Below are positions 26,780 through 35,477 of a DNA stretch of 64,000 nucleotides, piece after piece (the stretch's first letter is position 1; every line of letters starts with the position of its first letter). The notes under the pieces are model-generated. The model saw only the letters and a list, made by a program, of their open reading frames with translations. It searched no databases and was not told the origin of the DNA. The position numbers and the translations under genes are program-made. The stretch spans positions 3,060,501 to 3,124,500 of the forward strand of contig NZ_CP093337.1 in NCBI RefSeq assembly GCF_022637395.1. Reading direction: 5' to 3'. Origin of the DNA: Shinella sp. H4-D48 (GTDB lineage: Bacteria > Pseudomonadota > Alphaproteobacteria > Rhizobiales > Rhizobiaceae).

Positions 26780-28990
26780 ATGAGCGCATACAAGAACTTC
26801 ACCATCGAGACCGACGCCGACGGCATTGCGCTGGTCACCTGGGACATGCCCGACAAGTCGATGAACGTCTTCACCGTCGAGGTGATGGACGAGCTGGACA
26901 GGATCATCGACCAGGTCGTGGCCGACAGCGCCATCAAGGGCGCAGTCATCACGTCGGGCAAGTCGTCCTTCTCCGGCGGCGCGGATCTCTCCATGATCAA
27001 GGCGAGCTTCGACCTCCTGAAGGACGCGCAGGCCGCCGATCCCGCGACGGCTGTGCAGAAACTGTTCGACACAACGGGCCGCATGACCTGGCTCTTCCGC
27101 AAGCTCGAAACATCGGGCAAGCCGTGGGTCTCCGCCATCAACGGCACCTGCATGGGCGGCGCCTTCGAAATGTCACTCGCCTGCCACGGCAGGGTCGCCT
27201 CGAATGCCAAGTCCGTCAAGATCGCCCTGCCCGAGGTTAAGGTCGGCATCTTCCCCGGTGCCGGCGGCACCCAGCGCGTGCCGCGCCTTGCCAATGCGCA
27301 GGACGCGCTCCAGATGATGACGACCGGCTCGTCGCTGACCGGCGCGCGCGCCAAGGCGATGAACCTCGTGCATCAGGTCGTCGAGCCCGACCAGCTCATC
27401 CCCGCCGCAAAGCAGATGATCAAGGATGGCCTCAAGCCCGTCCAGCCCTGGGACGAGAAAGGCTTCAAGGCGCCGGGCGGCGGCATCTGGACACCCGCTT
27501 CCGCCCAGCTCTGGCCGGCCGCGCCCGCTATTCTGCGCCGCGAGACCGCGGGCAATTATCCCGGCGCACTCGCCATTCTCAAATGCGTCTATGAAGGCCT
27601 TCAGGTGCCGTTCGAAACGGGTCTGAGGATCGAGCAGCGCTACTTCACGCATATCCTGCAGACGACCGAAGCCTTCTCGATGATCCGGTCGCTGTTCATC
27701 TCCATGCAGGAGCTCGGCAAGGGCGCGCGCCGGCCGGCCGGCATTCCCAAGGCGGAGTTCAAGAAAGTCGCCGTCGTCGGCGCCGGCTTCATGGGGGCCT
27801 CCATCGCCTATGTCACCGCCGCCGCCGGCATCCCGGTGGTCCTCATCGACCGCGATCAGGAGGCCGCCGACAAGGGCAAGACCCATTCCGAAGGCCTCGT
27901 CACCGGCGCCATCGGCAAGGGCCGCATGACCAAGGAGGACGGCGAAAAGCTGCTGTCCCTCATCACCCCGACCCCCGACTATGCCGCACTCGCCGATGCC
28001 GACCTCGTCATCGAGGCCGTCTTCGAGGACCGCACCGTCAAGAAGGAGGTGACCGAAAAGATCGAGGCCGTGCTGCGCGAGGACGCCATCTTCGCCTCCA
28101 ACACCTCGACGCTGCCGATCACGGGCCTCGCCAAGAATTCGAAGCGCCCGGACCAGTTCATCGGCATCCACTTCTTCTCGCCGGTCGAGAAGATGATGCT
28201 GGTGGAGGTCATCCTGGGTAAGGAAACGGGCGACAAGGCGCTCGCCACCGCACTCGATTACGTCGCCGCCATCAGGAAGACGCCGATCGTCGTCAACGAT
28301 ACGCGCGGCTTTTACGTCAACCGTTGCGTCTTCCGCTACATGGCCGAGGCCTATGACATGCTGATCGAAGGCGTGCCGGCGGCGATGATCGAGAATGCCG
28401 CCAAGATGGCCGGCATGCCGGTCGGCCCGCTGTCGCTCAACGACGAGGTGGCCGTCGACCTATCCTACAAGATCTTCAAGGCCTCCATCGCCGATCTCGG
28501 TGCGGAGTCCGTCGATCCGCGCCACATGGAACTGGTGACGACGCTGGTGGAAGGCGAAGGCCGTCTTGGCCGCAAGGCCGGCAAGGGCTTCTACGACTAC
28601 CCGCCGAAGCCCGCGAAGAAGAAGCTCTGGCCGGGCCTGAAGGACCTCTATCCGCAGCAGAAGCCCGAGGATGTCGATATCCAGGTGCTCAAGCAGCGCC
28701 TGCTCGTCACCATCGCACTGGAAGCCGCCCGCACCATGGAAGAAGGCATCGTCACCGATCCGCGCGAGGCCGATGTCGGCTCCATTCTCGGTTTCGGCTT
28801 CGCGCCCTATACCGGCGGTACGCTGTCCTATATCGACGGCATGGGCGTAAAGGCCTTCGTCGCGCTCTGCGAGAAGCTGGCTGCGACATACGGCTCTCAT
28901 TTCCAGCCGACACCCCTGCTGAAGGACATGGCTGCCAAAGGCGAGACCTTCTATGGCCGCTTCGCCCCGCAGGCGAAGAAGGCCGCCTGA
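26780..28990 (+). CDS. fadB: Bifunctional enoyl-CoA hydratase / 3-hydroxyacyl-CoA dehydrogenase
   Basis: The 736-residue trifunctional-alpha-type enzyme performs the hydration and NAD-linked oxidation steps of beta-oxidation. The N-terminal crotonase part (1-~190) has the oxyanion-hole segments SSFSGGADLSMIK and NGTCMGGAFEMSLACHGR and the FPGAGGTQRVPR motif. The central Rossmann domain (about 330-510) has VAVVGAGFMGASIAYV, DLVIEAVFED and the catalytic histidine in GIHFFSPVEKMMLVE. The C-terminal helical domain follows, with GFGFAPYTGG near the end. AAGGGAGAGGAATCCC precedes the ATG. It is the last gene of the operon and a strong terminator follows. Confidence 0.96.
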   Translation: MSAYKNFTIETDADGIALVTWDMPDKSMNVFTVEVMDELDRIIDQVVADSAIKGAVITSGKSSFSGGADLSMIKASFDLLKDAQAADPATAVQKLFDTTGRMTWLFRKLETSGKPWVSAINGTCMGGAFEMSLACHGRVASNAKSVKIALPEVKVGIFPGAGGTQRVPRLANAQDALQMMTTGSSLTGARAKAMNLVHQVVEPDQLIPAAKQMIKDGLKPVQPWDEKGFKAPGGGIWTPASAQLWPAAPAILRRETAGNYPGALAILKCVYEGLQVPFETGLRIEQRYFTHILQTTEAFSMIRSLFISMQELGKGARRPAGIPKAEFKKVAVVGAGFMGASIAYVTAAAGIPVVLIDRDQEAADKGKTHSEGLVTGAIGKGRMTKEDGEKLLSLITPTPDYAALADADLVIEAVFEDRTVKKEVTEKIEAVLREDAIFASNTSTLPITGLAKNSKRPDQFIGIHFFSPVEKMMLVEVILGKETGDKALATALDYVAAIRKTPIVVNDTRGFYVNRCVFRYMAEAYDMLIEGVPAAMIENAAKMAGMPVGPLSLNDEVAVDLSYKIFKASIADLGAESVDPRHMELVTTLVEGEGRLGRKAGKGFYDYPPKPAKKKLWPGLKDLYPQQKPEDVDIQVLKQRLLVTIALEAARTMEEGIVTDPREADVGSILGFGFAPYTGGTLSYIDGMGVKAFVALCEKLAATYGSHFQPTPLLKDMAAKGETFYGRFAPQAKKAA

Positions 28991-29014
28991 GCGCGCCGCA
29001 CGGACACGACCAAG

Positions 29015-29047
29015 AAGGGCGGCCCCTCGGCCGCCCTTTTTCTTTTG
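29015..29047 (+). terminator. Intrinsic terminator after fadB
   Basis: A perfect 10-bp stem (AAGGGCGGCC at 29015-29024 with GGCCGCCCTT at 29029-29038) and a CCTC loop lead into TTTTCTTTT, 25 bases after the fadB stop. It closes the beta-oxidation operon. Confidence 0.93.
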
Positions 29048-29326
29048 CGCGCCCTGTTTTCAGGCAAAAATAAAACTGCGATTGCGGTAAATCGAATTTT
29101 GAAAAACGGCGACAGATCACCGTATTTTCCGGCGTCTCGTCCGAATCTCTCCAGAAAAATTTTGCAAAACCATTGCATTATCGGGAATAAACTTTATATA
29201 GAACCCATCGATAACTGCTTGCGACCTTTGCCACCGAGCCCTGCTCTTCGTCAGATTTCCTTTCAAGATCGATCAATAACGGGAAAAACATCTCCCGGTT
29301 ACACTAGCGATGAAAAGGATATCGTT
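29048..29326 (+). promoter_or_regulatory. cspA promoter and long leader
   Basis: The A/T-rich stretch before cspA holds TTGCAT (29173-29178), 16 bases, then TATATA (29195-29200), a good sigma-70 promoter. Transcription would start near 29207 and give a leader of about 120 bases, typical for cold-shock mRNAs. A six-codon frame (ATG at 29310) ends in a TGA that overlaps the cspA ATG. No other gene was seen in this gap. Confidence 0.5.
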
Positions 29327-29536
29327 ATGAATTCAGGTACCGTAAAGTGGTTCAACAGCACCAAGGGCTTCGGCTTCATTCAGCCTGACGATGGCTCGAC
29401 CGACGTGTTCGTGCATATCTCGGCTGTCGAACGTGCGGGCATGGGCTCGCTCAACGAAGGCCAGAAGATCACGTACGACATCGTCCGTGACCGCAAGTCC
29501 GGCAAGAACTCTGCCGACGGCCTCCGCGCCGCATAA
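29327..29536 (+). CDS. cspA: Cold-shock protein (CspA family)
   Basis: The 69-residue protein is a single cold-shock domain with both RNA-binding motifs: RNP1 as KGFGFIQ (13-19) and RNP2 as VFVHIS (27-32). It binds single-stranded RNA or DNA and acts as an RNA chaperone. AAAAGGATATCGTT precedes the ATG. The longer in-frame ORF that begins at 29045 is only the untranslated leader. A T-tailed hairpin follows, but two small genes and rpsU come next in the same direction and could be reached by read-through. Confidence 0.96.
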   Translation: MNSGTVKWFNSTKGFGFIQPDDGSTDVFVHISAVERAGMGSLNEGQKITYDIVRDRKSGKNSADGLRAA

Positions 29537-29601
29537 GAATTGTCGTTCCTCCTCGCTGACCACGGATGTACTGGCAGTGAAGAGTTCGAATGACGGGAAG
29601 A

Positions 29602-29630
29602 GGTCGGGGTAACGCCCGGCCTTTTTGTTT
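29602..29630 (+). terminator. Intrinsic terminator after cspA
   Basis: Arms GGTCGGG (29602-29608) and CCCGGCC (29615-29621) pair over seven positions with one G-T wobble, followed by TTTTTGTTT. It lies 65 bases after the cspA stop and should end most cspA transcripts. Confidence 0.8.
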
Positions 29631-29665
29631 CGACAACCTTGCGGGCATCCGCAAAGGAGATTTTC

Positions 29666-29956
29666 ATGAGCCGTAAAACCTACGCCATCGGAGACCACGT
29701 CCTGCTCAGGGCCGGCCTCTCCCGCGCGACCACGGGTGAACGGGCCTGCCGCATCGTCGGCGTCCTGCCGGCAGACCACGGCGAAGTTCAGTATCGCGTG
29801 CGTCTGGAAGGCGAGAATTTCGAACGCCGCATCGTGCAGAGCGATATCGAGACCGACGACAAGGCCGCCGGTGCGCCGCGCGCCACGGGCAAGCGCGAAG
29901 CGCCCCGTGCGGGCAGCCCGTGGCTGAAACCGCTGACCATCCGCCCCGCGCGGTAA
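29666..29956 (+). CDS. Small basic hypothetical protein
   Basis: The 96-residue protein has a compact beta-rich first part (YAIGDHVLLRAGLSRATTGERACRIVGVLPADHGEVQYRVRLEGENFERRIVQSDIE) that looks like an SH3- or KOW-like small barrel, and a basic, proline-containing tail. AAAGGAGATTTTC precedes the ATG. I do not recognise a named family. Its place between cspA and rpsU suggests a link to RNA or translation under cold conditions, which is only inference. Confidence 0.75.
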   Translation: MSRKTYAIGDHVLLRAGLSRATTGERACRIVGVLPADHGEVQYRVRLEGENFERRIVQSDIETDDKAAGAPRATGKREAPRAGSPWLKPLTIRPAR

Positions 29957-30021
29957 TCTGAACCGGATCGCCCGCGCGAATCCCACCAAAATGCGGCTGT
30001 CGCCGCGAGAAAGGACATAAC

Positions 30022-30261
30022 TTGCAGGTTCTCGTCAGAGACAACAATGTCGACCAGGCACTACGTGTGCTGAAGAAGAAGATGCAGCGCGAAGGCCTTT
30101 TCCGTGAGATGAAGGCACGCAGCGCTTATGAAAAGCCTTCGGAAAAGCGCGTCCGCGAGAAAGCCGAGGCGGTCCGCCGCCAGCGCAAGCTTGCTCGCAA
30201 GAAGATGCAGCGCGAAGGCCTGCTGCCGGCTCCCAAGAAGGCCGTACGCCCGGGACGCTGA
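30022..30261 (+). CDS. rpsU: 30S ribosomal protein S21
   Basis: The 79-residue basic protein is S21 of the small ribosomal subunit, with the typical [23 protein letters not shown] opening split over residues 3-25, a central [18 protein letters not shown] helix and an extended Lys/Arg tail. The start is TTG, placed seven bases after AAAGGACA; no upstream ATG or GTG in frame gives the usual family start. S21 aids initiation at the mRNA start region. Rhizobia often have more than one S21 copy, and this one is near cspA. Confidence 0.94.
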   Translation: MQVLVRDNNVDQALRVLKKKMQREGLFREMKARSAYEKPSEKRVREKAEAVRRQRKLARKKMQREGLLPAPKKAVRPGR

Positions 30262-30330
30262 CACACGTAAACCGGGTGACGACCGCGTCACCCGGCACAC
30301 ACCTCCAGAACGGTTCAGAAAGGTGATATC

Positions 30331-30555
30331 ATGGACATGACCAAGGATATGCTTTCCACCCCGGTCAAACCTTCCTCGCAGGCCAAGGCGGCCGCGACGG
30401 ACAGCGCCGCGCGCACCATCATCGCCAGCGAAGTGACCGCGCGCGAAAAGAAGACCGCACGCCTGCGCGCCCTGCGTCTCGAGCAGGAGGCCGTCCAGGA
30501 AAAAGCCGAGCCGGCAGCCAAGAAAAAGAAATCCCCGGCCGCCAAGAAGCGCTAA
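30331..30555 (+). CDS. Small Lys/Ala-rich hypothetical protein
   Basis: The 74-residue protein is highly charged and helical: an Ala/Ser-rich first half (SSQAKAAATDSAARTIIASEV) then a long basic helix (TAREKKTARLRALRLEQEAV) and a PAAKKKKSPAAKKR tail like those of nucleic-acid-binding proteins. AGAAAGGTGATATC precedes the ATG. It follows rpsU by 69 bases in the same direction and is a common small rhizobial gene of unknown function. It ends seven bases before the converging cupredoxin gene. Confidence 0.72.
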   Translation: MDMTKDMLSTPVKPSSQAKAAATDSAARTIIASEVTAREKKTARLRALRLEQEAVQEKAEPAAKKKKSPAAKKR

Positions 30556-30562
30556 GCAGCGC

Positions 30563-30988
30563 CTATTTCGTCACGACGAGCTTGGCATGCATGCCGGCCT
30601 CGTAGTGGCCCTTGATATTGCAGAGCAGAAGATAAGTGCCGGGTTGCAGCTTTGCTTTCAGCATCCCATCGGCACCCGGCTTGAGGTCGGCGACCTCGCC
30701 CAGGCTCTTCAGCTTCTTCTCGTCCACGCGATGCTTTGCCGCGACGACAGGGATTTGCTGATCCGGCGACTTCAACTTCACCAGTACCATTTCATGCTCC
30801 TCGCTCACCGCGTCGTTGTGAACCTGAAACACGACGTCGCCGGCCTTGACCGTCGGCTGGTCGACCGACAACGTCATCGGTCCGCCGCCTTCCCCGCCTT
30901 CGACGACCTTGACGGTCGTTGCAGCAAAAGCGGGTGCTGCGAGGCACAGTGTGACGAGAACGGCAAGCGTGCGGATGCGATACGTCAT
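30563..30988 (-). CDS. Secreted cupredoxin-domain protein
   Basis: The 141-residue protein has a signal peptide (RTLAVLVTLCLAAPAFA) and one cupredoxin domain. The type 1 copper ligands are visible as the His in EEHEM and the C-terminal cluster LLCNIKGHYEAGMH (Cys, His, Met). The loop between the first His and this cluster contains a family insert (AAKHRVDEKKLKSLG). It should carry electrons or bind copper in the periplasm. The ATG has AAGG before it. No partner oxidase or copper transporter adjoins it. Confidence 0.9.
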   Translation of the reverse strand: MTYRIRTLAVLVTLCLAAPAFAATTVKVVEGGEGGGPMTLSVDQPTVKAGDVVFQVHNDAVSEEHEMVLVKLKSPDQQIPVVAAKHRVDEKKLKSLGEVADLKPGADGMLKAKLQPGTYLLLCNIKGHYEAGMHAKLVVTK

Positions 30989-31059
30989 GGCGTCAACCTT
31001 TCTTGAAAGCCTGAGGCCCTGCTATGCCGGCTTGCTGACAGACCGCTGAACGGCCGTCG

Positions 31060-31488
31060 TCAGAACGTGATCATGACGGAAGGCGCACTGCGCGTGTGCG
31101 GGCCGTGGAAGACCGCCTCGATATTGTTGCCGTCGGGGTCGAGCAGGAAGGCCGCGAAATAGCCGGGATGGTAGGGACGCTTTCCCGGCGCGCCGTTGTC
31201 GGTGCCGCCAGCGGCCAGCCCCGCCTGATGGAAAGCCGTCACCATCGCCTCGTCCGCCGCCTGAAACGCCAGATGATGCCGTCCGGTCAGGGCACCAGCG
31301 GCGGCCACGCTGTCGCTGCTCGAAACGAACAGTTCGTCGAACCAGAAATACGTATCCTCGGCACCGCCGAGCGGAATGTTCAGCGCACCAAGCACCGCCT
31401 CGTAGAACCTCCGGCTGGCCGCGAGATCGCGCACGACGAGCTGGATATGATCGATCAGCCGGCCGCGATGCAGTTCATTCGTTTCCAT
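31060..31488 (-). CDS. VOC (glyoxalase/bleomycin resistance fold) protein
   Basis: The 142-residue protein has the two beta-alpha-beta-beta-beta modules of the vicinal oxygen chelate fold. Candidate metal ligands are the His in IDHIQLVV (near the N-terminus), the His in GRHHLAFQA, and the Glu in NNIEAVFHG. The DPDGNNIE motif is typical for the family. The start at METNELHRG follows CGGAGGACAGCAG. Enzymes of this fold include glyoxalases, dioxygenases and resistance proteins; the substrate here is unknown. Confidence 0.92.
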   Translation of the reverse strand: METNELHRGRLIDHIQLVVRDLAASRRFYEAVLGALNIPLGGAEDTYFWFDELFVSSSDSVAAAGALTGRHHLAFQAADEAMVTAFHQAGLAAGGTDNGAPGKRPYHPGYFAAFLLDPDGNNIEAVFHGPHTRSAPSVMITF

Positions 31489-32232
31489 CTGCTGTCCTCC
31501 GTTTCTTGGGCGCCATACTAGGCGGGCCGGCCGCATCGGCAACCTTCATTTCGCAGGTCCTCAGTCCTGCACTGTCGCCGCGCGCCGGAAAGCGGGGACG
31601 TTCCAGCCCTTCCGTTTTCACCAGAACATTGATTTTACGCGTTTCTCGGGGAATGGATGGCAATGTTTTTCCCCGCCCGATCAAGCAGTGCCTACAATCT
31701 GCCATCCCGCCCTCGGATACACCGCAAGGCGTTGCGGCGAGGCGGGGTCGGCGCTTGTGGTGCGGGAAGGACGTGAGCCTTTGCCATGAGGGCCTGCGGA
31801 AAATGGTCTCCCTCCGGCGACACGGGGGAAGCGACGGGATTTCGGACCGGTCCTGTCGTTTCATGCCCCGAACGGCGCGTCGGGCGTGCCTGTGCGGCAC
31901 ACAAGGGGATTGGGACTGGTGGATGCGTCGGCATCGTCCGCCGGCATGGAGAAGGCCGGAAGGTTTCCTTCCGCCCGCGTCATCAAGGCGTATGACGCGG
32001 GTGATAAAACGGCACTGCCCACGCCGGAAACCGGCGAAAGACATCGCCTTTCCGATCCTTGCAGAGAGACCGGAGTCGCGGGCAAAAACCGCCGAACGGG
32101 GCGCCGGAAGGTGTCACCTAAAATTCATTCAGTCGAGGCAGCTTCCGGCACCCCGTCCGAATGTTCTTTGAACCCACGGGTGCACCGCGCCGCGTGGCGC
32201 TTGACGCAGTTCGCAAGGAACCTGCCTTCTTG
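31489..32232. repeat. Gene-free gap rich in palindromes (intergenic mosaic region)
   Basis: No reading frame in these 744 bases looks like a gene. Several near-perfect hairpins do: a nested one at 31706-31747 with an inner CCGCAA/TTGCGG stem; CGGAAGG/CCTTCCG at 31957-31973; and, directly adjoining, CCCGCGTCAT/ATGACGCGGG at 31974-32001. Such clusters are typical of repeated mosaic elements in rhizobial intergenic DNA. A small RNA cannot be excluded. Confidence 0.5.
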
Positions 32233-33282
32233 TCAGCGCGAGGGCTCGACGATACGCACCAGCAGTTCGGCGCGTGTCCCGATCTCCCGCGCCGCATAGT
32301 CGAGCCGGGCTCCGAGGCTGGTGGCCATGGCGCCGATGATCTTGGAGCCGAGGCCGGTGCCGCGCACAGGGCCATCGCCGCGCCAGCCGATGCCGTCGTC
32401 TTCCACGAACAGCAGCGCGTTTTCGCCGTCGAGCTTGGTGAAGCCGACGCGCACTTCCCCGCCGATCTCGCCATAGGCATATTTGAAGGCATTGGTGACG
32501 AGTTCCGTCACGATCACACCGAGGGACACCGCACGATCGGTCGGCACATGCAGCGGCTCCAGCGTGCGGGTCAGCCGCACATCGCGGTCCTGGCCCTGCA
32601 TGGAGGCTCCAAGCTCGGTCAGAAGGGTCGAGAGATAGGCGCCCATGTCGACATTGCGAACGTCGTCGGACGTGTAGAGACGTCGGTGGATGCCGGCAAT
32701 CGCGGTAATGCGCGCCTGCGTTTCGGAAAGCGCCTCCTTGACTGCGTCGTCCACGGCGCTCGACATCTGCAGGCGGATGAGCGCGGCCGCCAGCGCAAGC
32801 GAATTGCCGACGCGGTGGTTGACCTCCGCCAGCAGCACCTCCGCGCGCTCCTTGGCCGCACGGATCTCCCGCTCGGCTTCCAGCTTCAGGCGCTTGAGCT
32901 GGGCATTTTCGAGCGCCTGGCCGAGCGCGTTGGCAAGCAGCGGCATGAAATCATCGCCGACAGACTTGATGACATAGTCCGCAGCGCCGGCTTTCAGCGC
33001 CTCGACAGCCACCTGCGCGTCGTTGGATCCCGTCACATAGACGACCGGCACCGCAGTCGGGGCGCTGGCGAGTTCCTTGAGAAAGGAAAGTCCCGTGCCC
33101 GACGCCAGGAAATGATCGAGCACGACGGCGTCGAAACCGCCTTCAGCGAACAGCTCGCGGCCCTGCTCCACATCCTCCGCGTGCACCACGATATAGCCGA
33201 CACGACCAAGCGCGCGCTCGGCGAGGCGCGCCAGGATCGGATCATCGTCGATGTAGAGGAGGCGGACCGGACCTTCCCTCAT
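32233..33282 (-). CDS. Response regulator fused to HisKA_2/HWE-type histidine kinase
   Basis: The 349-residue soluble protein begins with a receiver domain ([13 protein letters not shown]; phosphoacceptor Asp in [13 protein letters not shown], about 57; Lys in [10 protein letters not shown]). A HisKA_2-type dimerisation helix follows with its His in [15 protein letters not shown] (about 157), then an HATPase domain with [12 protein letters not shown] and FVEDDGIGW. Kinases of this class in alphaproteobacteria often feed the general stress response regulator PhyR or other single receivers. Its ATG directly follows the TGA of the upstream receiver gene, and it is the last gene of a three-gene cassette. 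Confidence 0.93.
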   Translation of the reverse strand: MREGPVRLLYIDDDPILARLAERALGRVGYIVVHAEDVEQGRELFAEGGFDAVVLDHFLASGTGLSFLKELASAPTAVPVVYVTGSNDAQVAVEALKAGAADYVIKSVGDDFMPLLANALGQALENAQLKRLKLEAEREIRAAKERAEVLLAEVNHRVGNSLALAAALIRLQMSSAVDDAVKEALSETQARITAIAGIHRRLYTSDDVRNVDMGAYLSTLLTELGASMQGQDRDVRLTRTLEPLHVPTDRAVSLGVIVTELVTNAFKYAYGEIGGEVRVGFTKLDGENALLFVEDDGIGWRGDGPVRGTGLGSKIIGAMATSLGARLDYAAREIGTRAELLVRIVEPSR

Positions 33283-33729
33283 TCACTGCGACTCGGGTAT
33301 CTGGATCACGGAGAAGAACAGGCCGAGCTGACGGATCGCGTGTGCGAAGCTTTCATATTCGACCGGCTTGGTGATGTAGACGTTCGCGCCCAGATCGTAG
33401 CAGCGCTGGATTTCCCGCTCATCGTCCGTCGTGGTGAGAATGACGACCGGGAGGCGCTTGGTGTGGGTGTTCGTCTTGATCTTCTGAAGGATATCGATGC
33501 CGGACATGTCGGGCAGATTGAGATCGAGCAGGATGAGAAGGAACCGTCCCGCGCTGGCCATGCCCGAGCGATCCTTGCCGAGAATGAAATCGAGCGCGTC
33601 GGTGCCGCTGGTAAAGGGCACAACCTCGTTGTGCACGCCCGCACGGCGGATGTTCTTCTCGATGAGGCGCGCGTGGCCCTCATCGTCCTCGATCATCACG
33701 ATGGTGACTTCCTTGCCCAATCCGTTCAT
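33283..33729 (-). CDS. Single-domain response regulator (CheY/Rcp1-like)
   Basis: The 148-residue protein is a stand-alone receiver domain: acidic IEDDEGHARLIEKNI at the N-terminus, phosphoacceptor Asp in LILLDLNLPDMSGIDIL (about 69), Thr in VILTTTDDER and Lys in VYITKPVEYESF. It resembles Rcp1-type receivers that serve phytochromes and other sensor kinases. Its ATG overlaps the stop of the CHASE3 kinase gene (ATGA) and its TGA touches the ATG of the next gene, so the three proteins should be made together and form one relay. Confidence 0.94.
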   Translation of the reverse strand: MNGLGKEVTIVMIEDDEGHARLIEKNIRRAGVHNEVVPFTSGTDALDFILGKDRSGMASAGRFLLILLDLNLPDMSGIDILQKIKTNTHTKRLPVVILTTTDDEREIQRCYDLGANVYITKPVEYESFAHAIRQLGLFFSVIQIPESQ

Positions 33730-35261
33730 GCCTGCATACTCCTGACAACTTTGCTGAGGTCGGGCGGCAGACGCAGAACGAACGTCGTCCCCTGCCCGAT
33801 TTCGGATTTCACGACGATATCACCACCAAGATTTCGCATCAGTGAACGAACATGGGCCAGTCCGATGCCTTCGCCCGGCTTGTCCTGTGTGCCGGAGCGC
33901 CGGAAAAGCTCGAAGACCCGCTCATGATCCTCGGGGGCGATACCCCTGCCGTTATCCGCGAATTCGATGACGAATCCCGCCCTCCCAGCATTGCGCGCTG
34001 TGATTGAAATACGCAACGGTTTCTCGGTCAAGCGGTACTTGATGGCATTGTCGAACAGGTTGCCGAATACCTGCTCCAGCGAAAGCCGGTCAGAGACCAC
34101 CGTCGGCAGGTTGTCGGCAATGGTGATGACGCCATCGGCTTCGCTCACCTGATGATTGACCGCCGACGCGCCGGCCTCGACGAGATCCCGGAGATTGACG
34201 CGCTCGATCTTGAGCTCGCGGCGGCCATCGCGCGAAATCTTCAGAATGGCATTGATCAGCCCGTCCATTTTCTTGGTGGAGGAACGGATGAAGCCGATCG
34301 CCTCCGGCAGGTCTTCGCCCGCCGCACGGCGCGCCTCGAGAATATCAGCCTCGCTGGGCGTCTTGCCGTCGGCCAGCACGTAGCTCTGGATGGAGGCGAG
34401 CGACGCCTGCAGCTCGCTGGTGAAGCCCATGATGTTGACGAGTGGCGCACGCAGGTCGTGCGTGACGATATAGGCGAAGCGCTGGACCTCCTGGTTGGCG
34501 CGGATCAGTTCTTCGGTCCGCTCGTCCACGCGCTTTTCCAGCGTGGCGTTCAGCTGCTCCACCTCACGCCGCGCCGCGAGGTTGTCGCGGGTATATTGCA
34601 CGATGATGATGATGGCGCCGCCCAGAACGGTGATGATGGCGATCGCGCCGATCACCGTCGTCCATTTCAGGGCACCCGCCGACCACAGCGTATCCACCAC
34701 GCCCTTGCGCAGTTGCTCGTCCGCGTCGTCCATGATCGACCCGAGGCGATCACGGATTTCGTCCATCAGCACGCGGCCGCGGTCGGTCTTGACCTGTGCA
34801 ATCGCCTCAGCCTGGCGCCCCTGCAGCATCAGTTCGACGGTGCCGGCCAGTTCGTCGAGCTTTTCGACCACGAGCTGCTCGACGCGCTGCGCATCGTCAG
34901 CATATTCGGGCAGACCGGCCAATTTGTCGGCAAAGGCCTGCTTCTGCTCCGCGACCCCGCGCAGCGCCTCGTCATAGGGTGCACGGAATGCCGCGTCGCC
35001 CGTGATGATGAACCCGCGCTGTCCGGTTTCCGCATCCTTGAGGATGGAAAGAAGATCGGCCGACGCACGGCGCGCCTCGCGCTGTTCGACGAAGCCCGTG
35101 AAGTAGGACTGCACCTTGCTGACAAGCCACAAGGATGTACCGACAATGCCAAGCAGCGCGAAAACGCCGGCGATGAACAGGATTATGGTCGAGCGCACGA
35201 ATGCGGCGTTCGATATCGGCATTCCACCCCCCGGTTTCGCCGCTTCATTTGCGGTGGACAT
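33726..35261 (-). CDS. Sensor histidine kinase with CHASE3 domain
   Basis: The 511-residue inner-membrane kinase has a first membrane helix (STIILFIAGVFALLGIVGTS, about 25-45), a periplasmic CHASE3 sensor domain (about 55-190, with the DAETGQRGFIITGD motif), a second helix (VIGAIAIITVLGGAIIIIV), a coiled coil, a HisKA domain with the His in FAYIVTHDLRAPLVN (about 280) and an HATPase domain (NLFDNAIKY, FADNGRGIAPED, GEGIGLAHV). The ligand of CHASE3 is unknown. The start at MSTANEAAKPGGG follows GGAGCGATA; the 62 in-frame codons upstream carry no such signal. It is first in the cassette with two receiver proteins. Confidence 0.93.
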   Translation of the reverse strand: MSTANEAAKPGGGMPISNAAFVRSTIILFIAGVFALLGIVGTSLWLVSKVQSYFTGFVEQREARRASADLLSILKDAETGQRGFIITGDAAFRAPYDEALRGVAEQKQAFADKLAGLPEYADDAQRVEQLVVEKLDELAGTVELMLQGRQAEAIAQVKTDRGRVLMDEIRDRLGSIMDDADEQLRKGVVDTLWSAGALKWTTVIGAIAIITVLGGAIIIIVQYTRDNLAARREVEQLNATLEKRVDERTEELIRANQEVQRFAYIVTHDLRAPLVNIMGFTSELQASLASIQSYVLADGKTPSEADILEARRAAGEDLPEAIGFIRSSTKKMDGLINAILKISRDGRRELKIERVNLRDLVEAGASAVNHQVSEADGVITIADNLPTVVSDRLSLEQVFGNLFDNAIKYRLTEKPLRISITARNAGRAGFVIEFADNGRGIAPEDHERVFELFRRSGTQDKPGEGIGLAHVRSLMRNLGGDIVVKSEIGQGTTFVLRLPPDLSKVVRSMQA

Positions 35262-35477
35262 TATCGCTCCGCCGCCGGATTGAAAACAGCGGATCAGCGT
35301 AACGCGCGGATTCTTTTGAAAGACTGCGACAGCGTGTGTGACGCAGGAATATAGTGCTGACAAGGCAGACCACCATAGGCTCAGGAAAAATTTCCTGCCG
35401 GCCATACCGGGCATGAAATATCCGCTTCGCGCAGTTTCGGCGTGCAAGGGCCGCGCTGCGGGTATAAGCGCAATTAC

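Noticed and set aside
31506-32171. 221-codon frame in the repeat-rich gap
   Set aside because: No ribosome-binding site, Arg/Cys/Trp-rich mixed composition, and the DNA is full of palindromes; best read as repeat sequence.
32161-33927. 588-codon forward frame opposite the signalling cassette
   Set aside because: It runs across three well-supported, tightly linked reverse genes and shows no domain.
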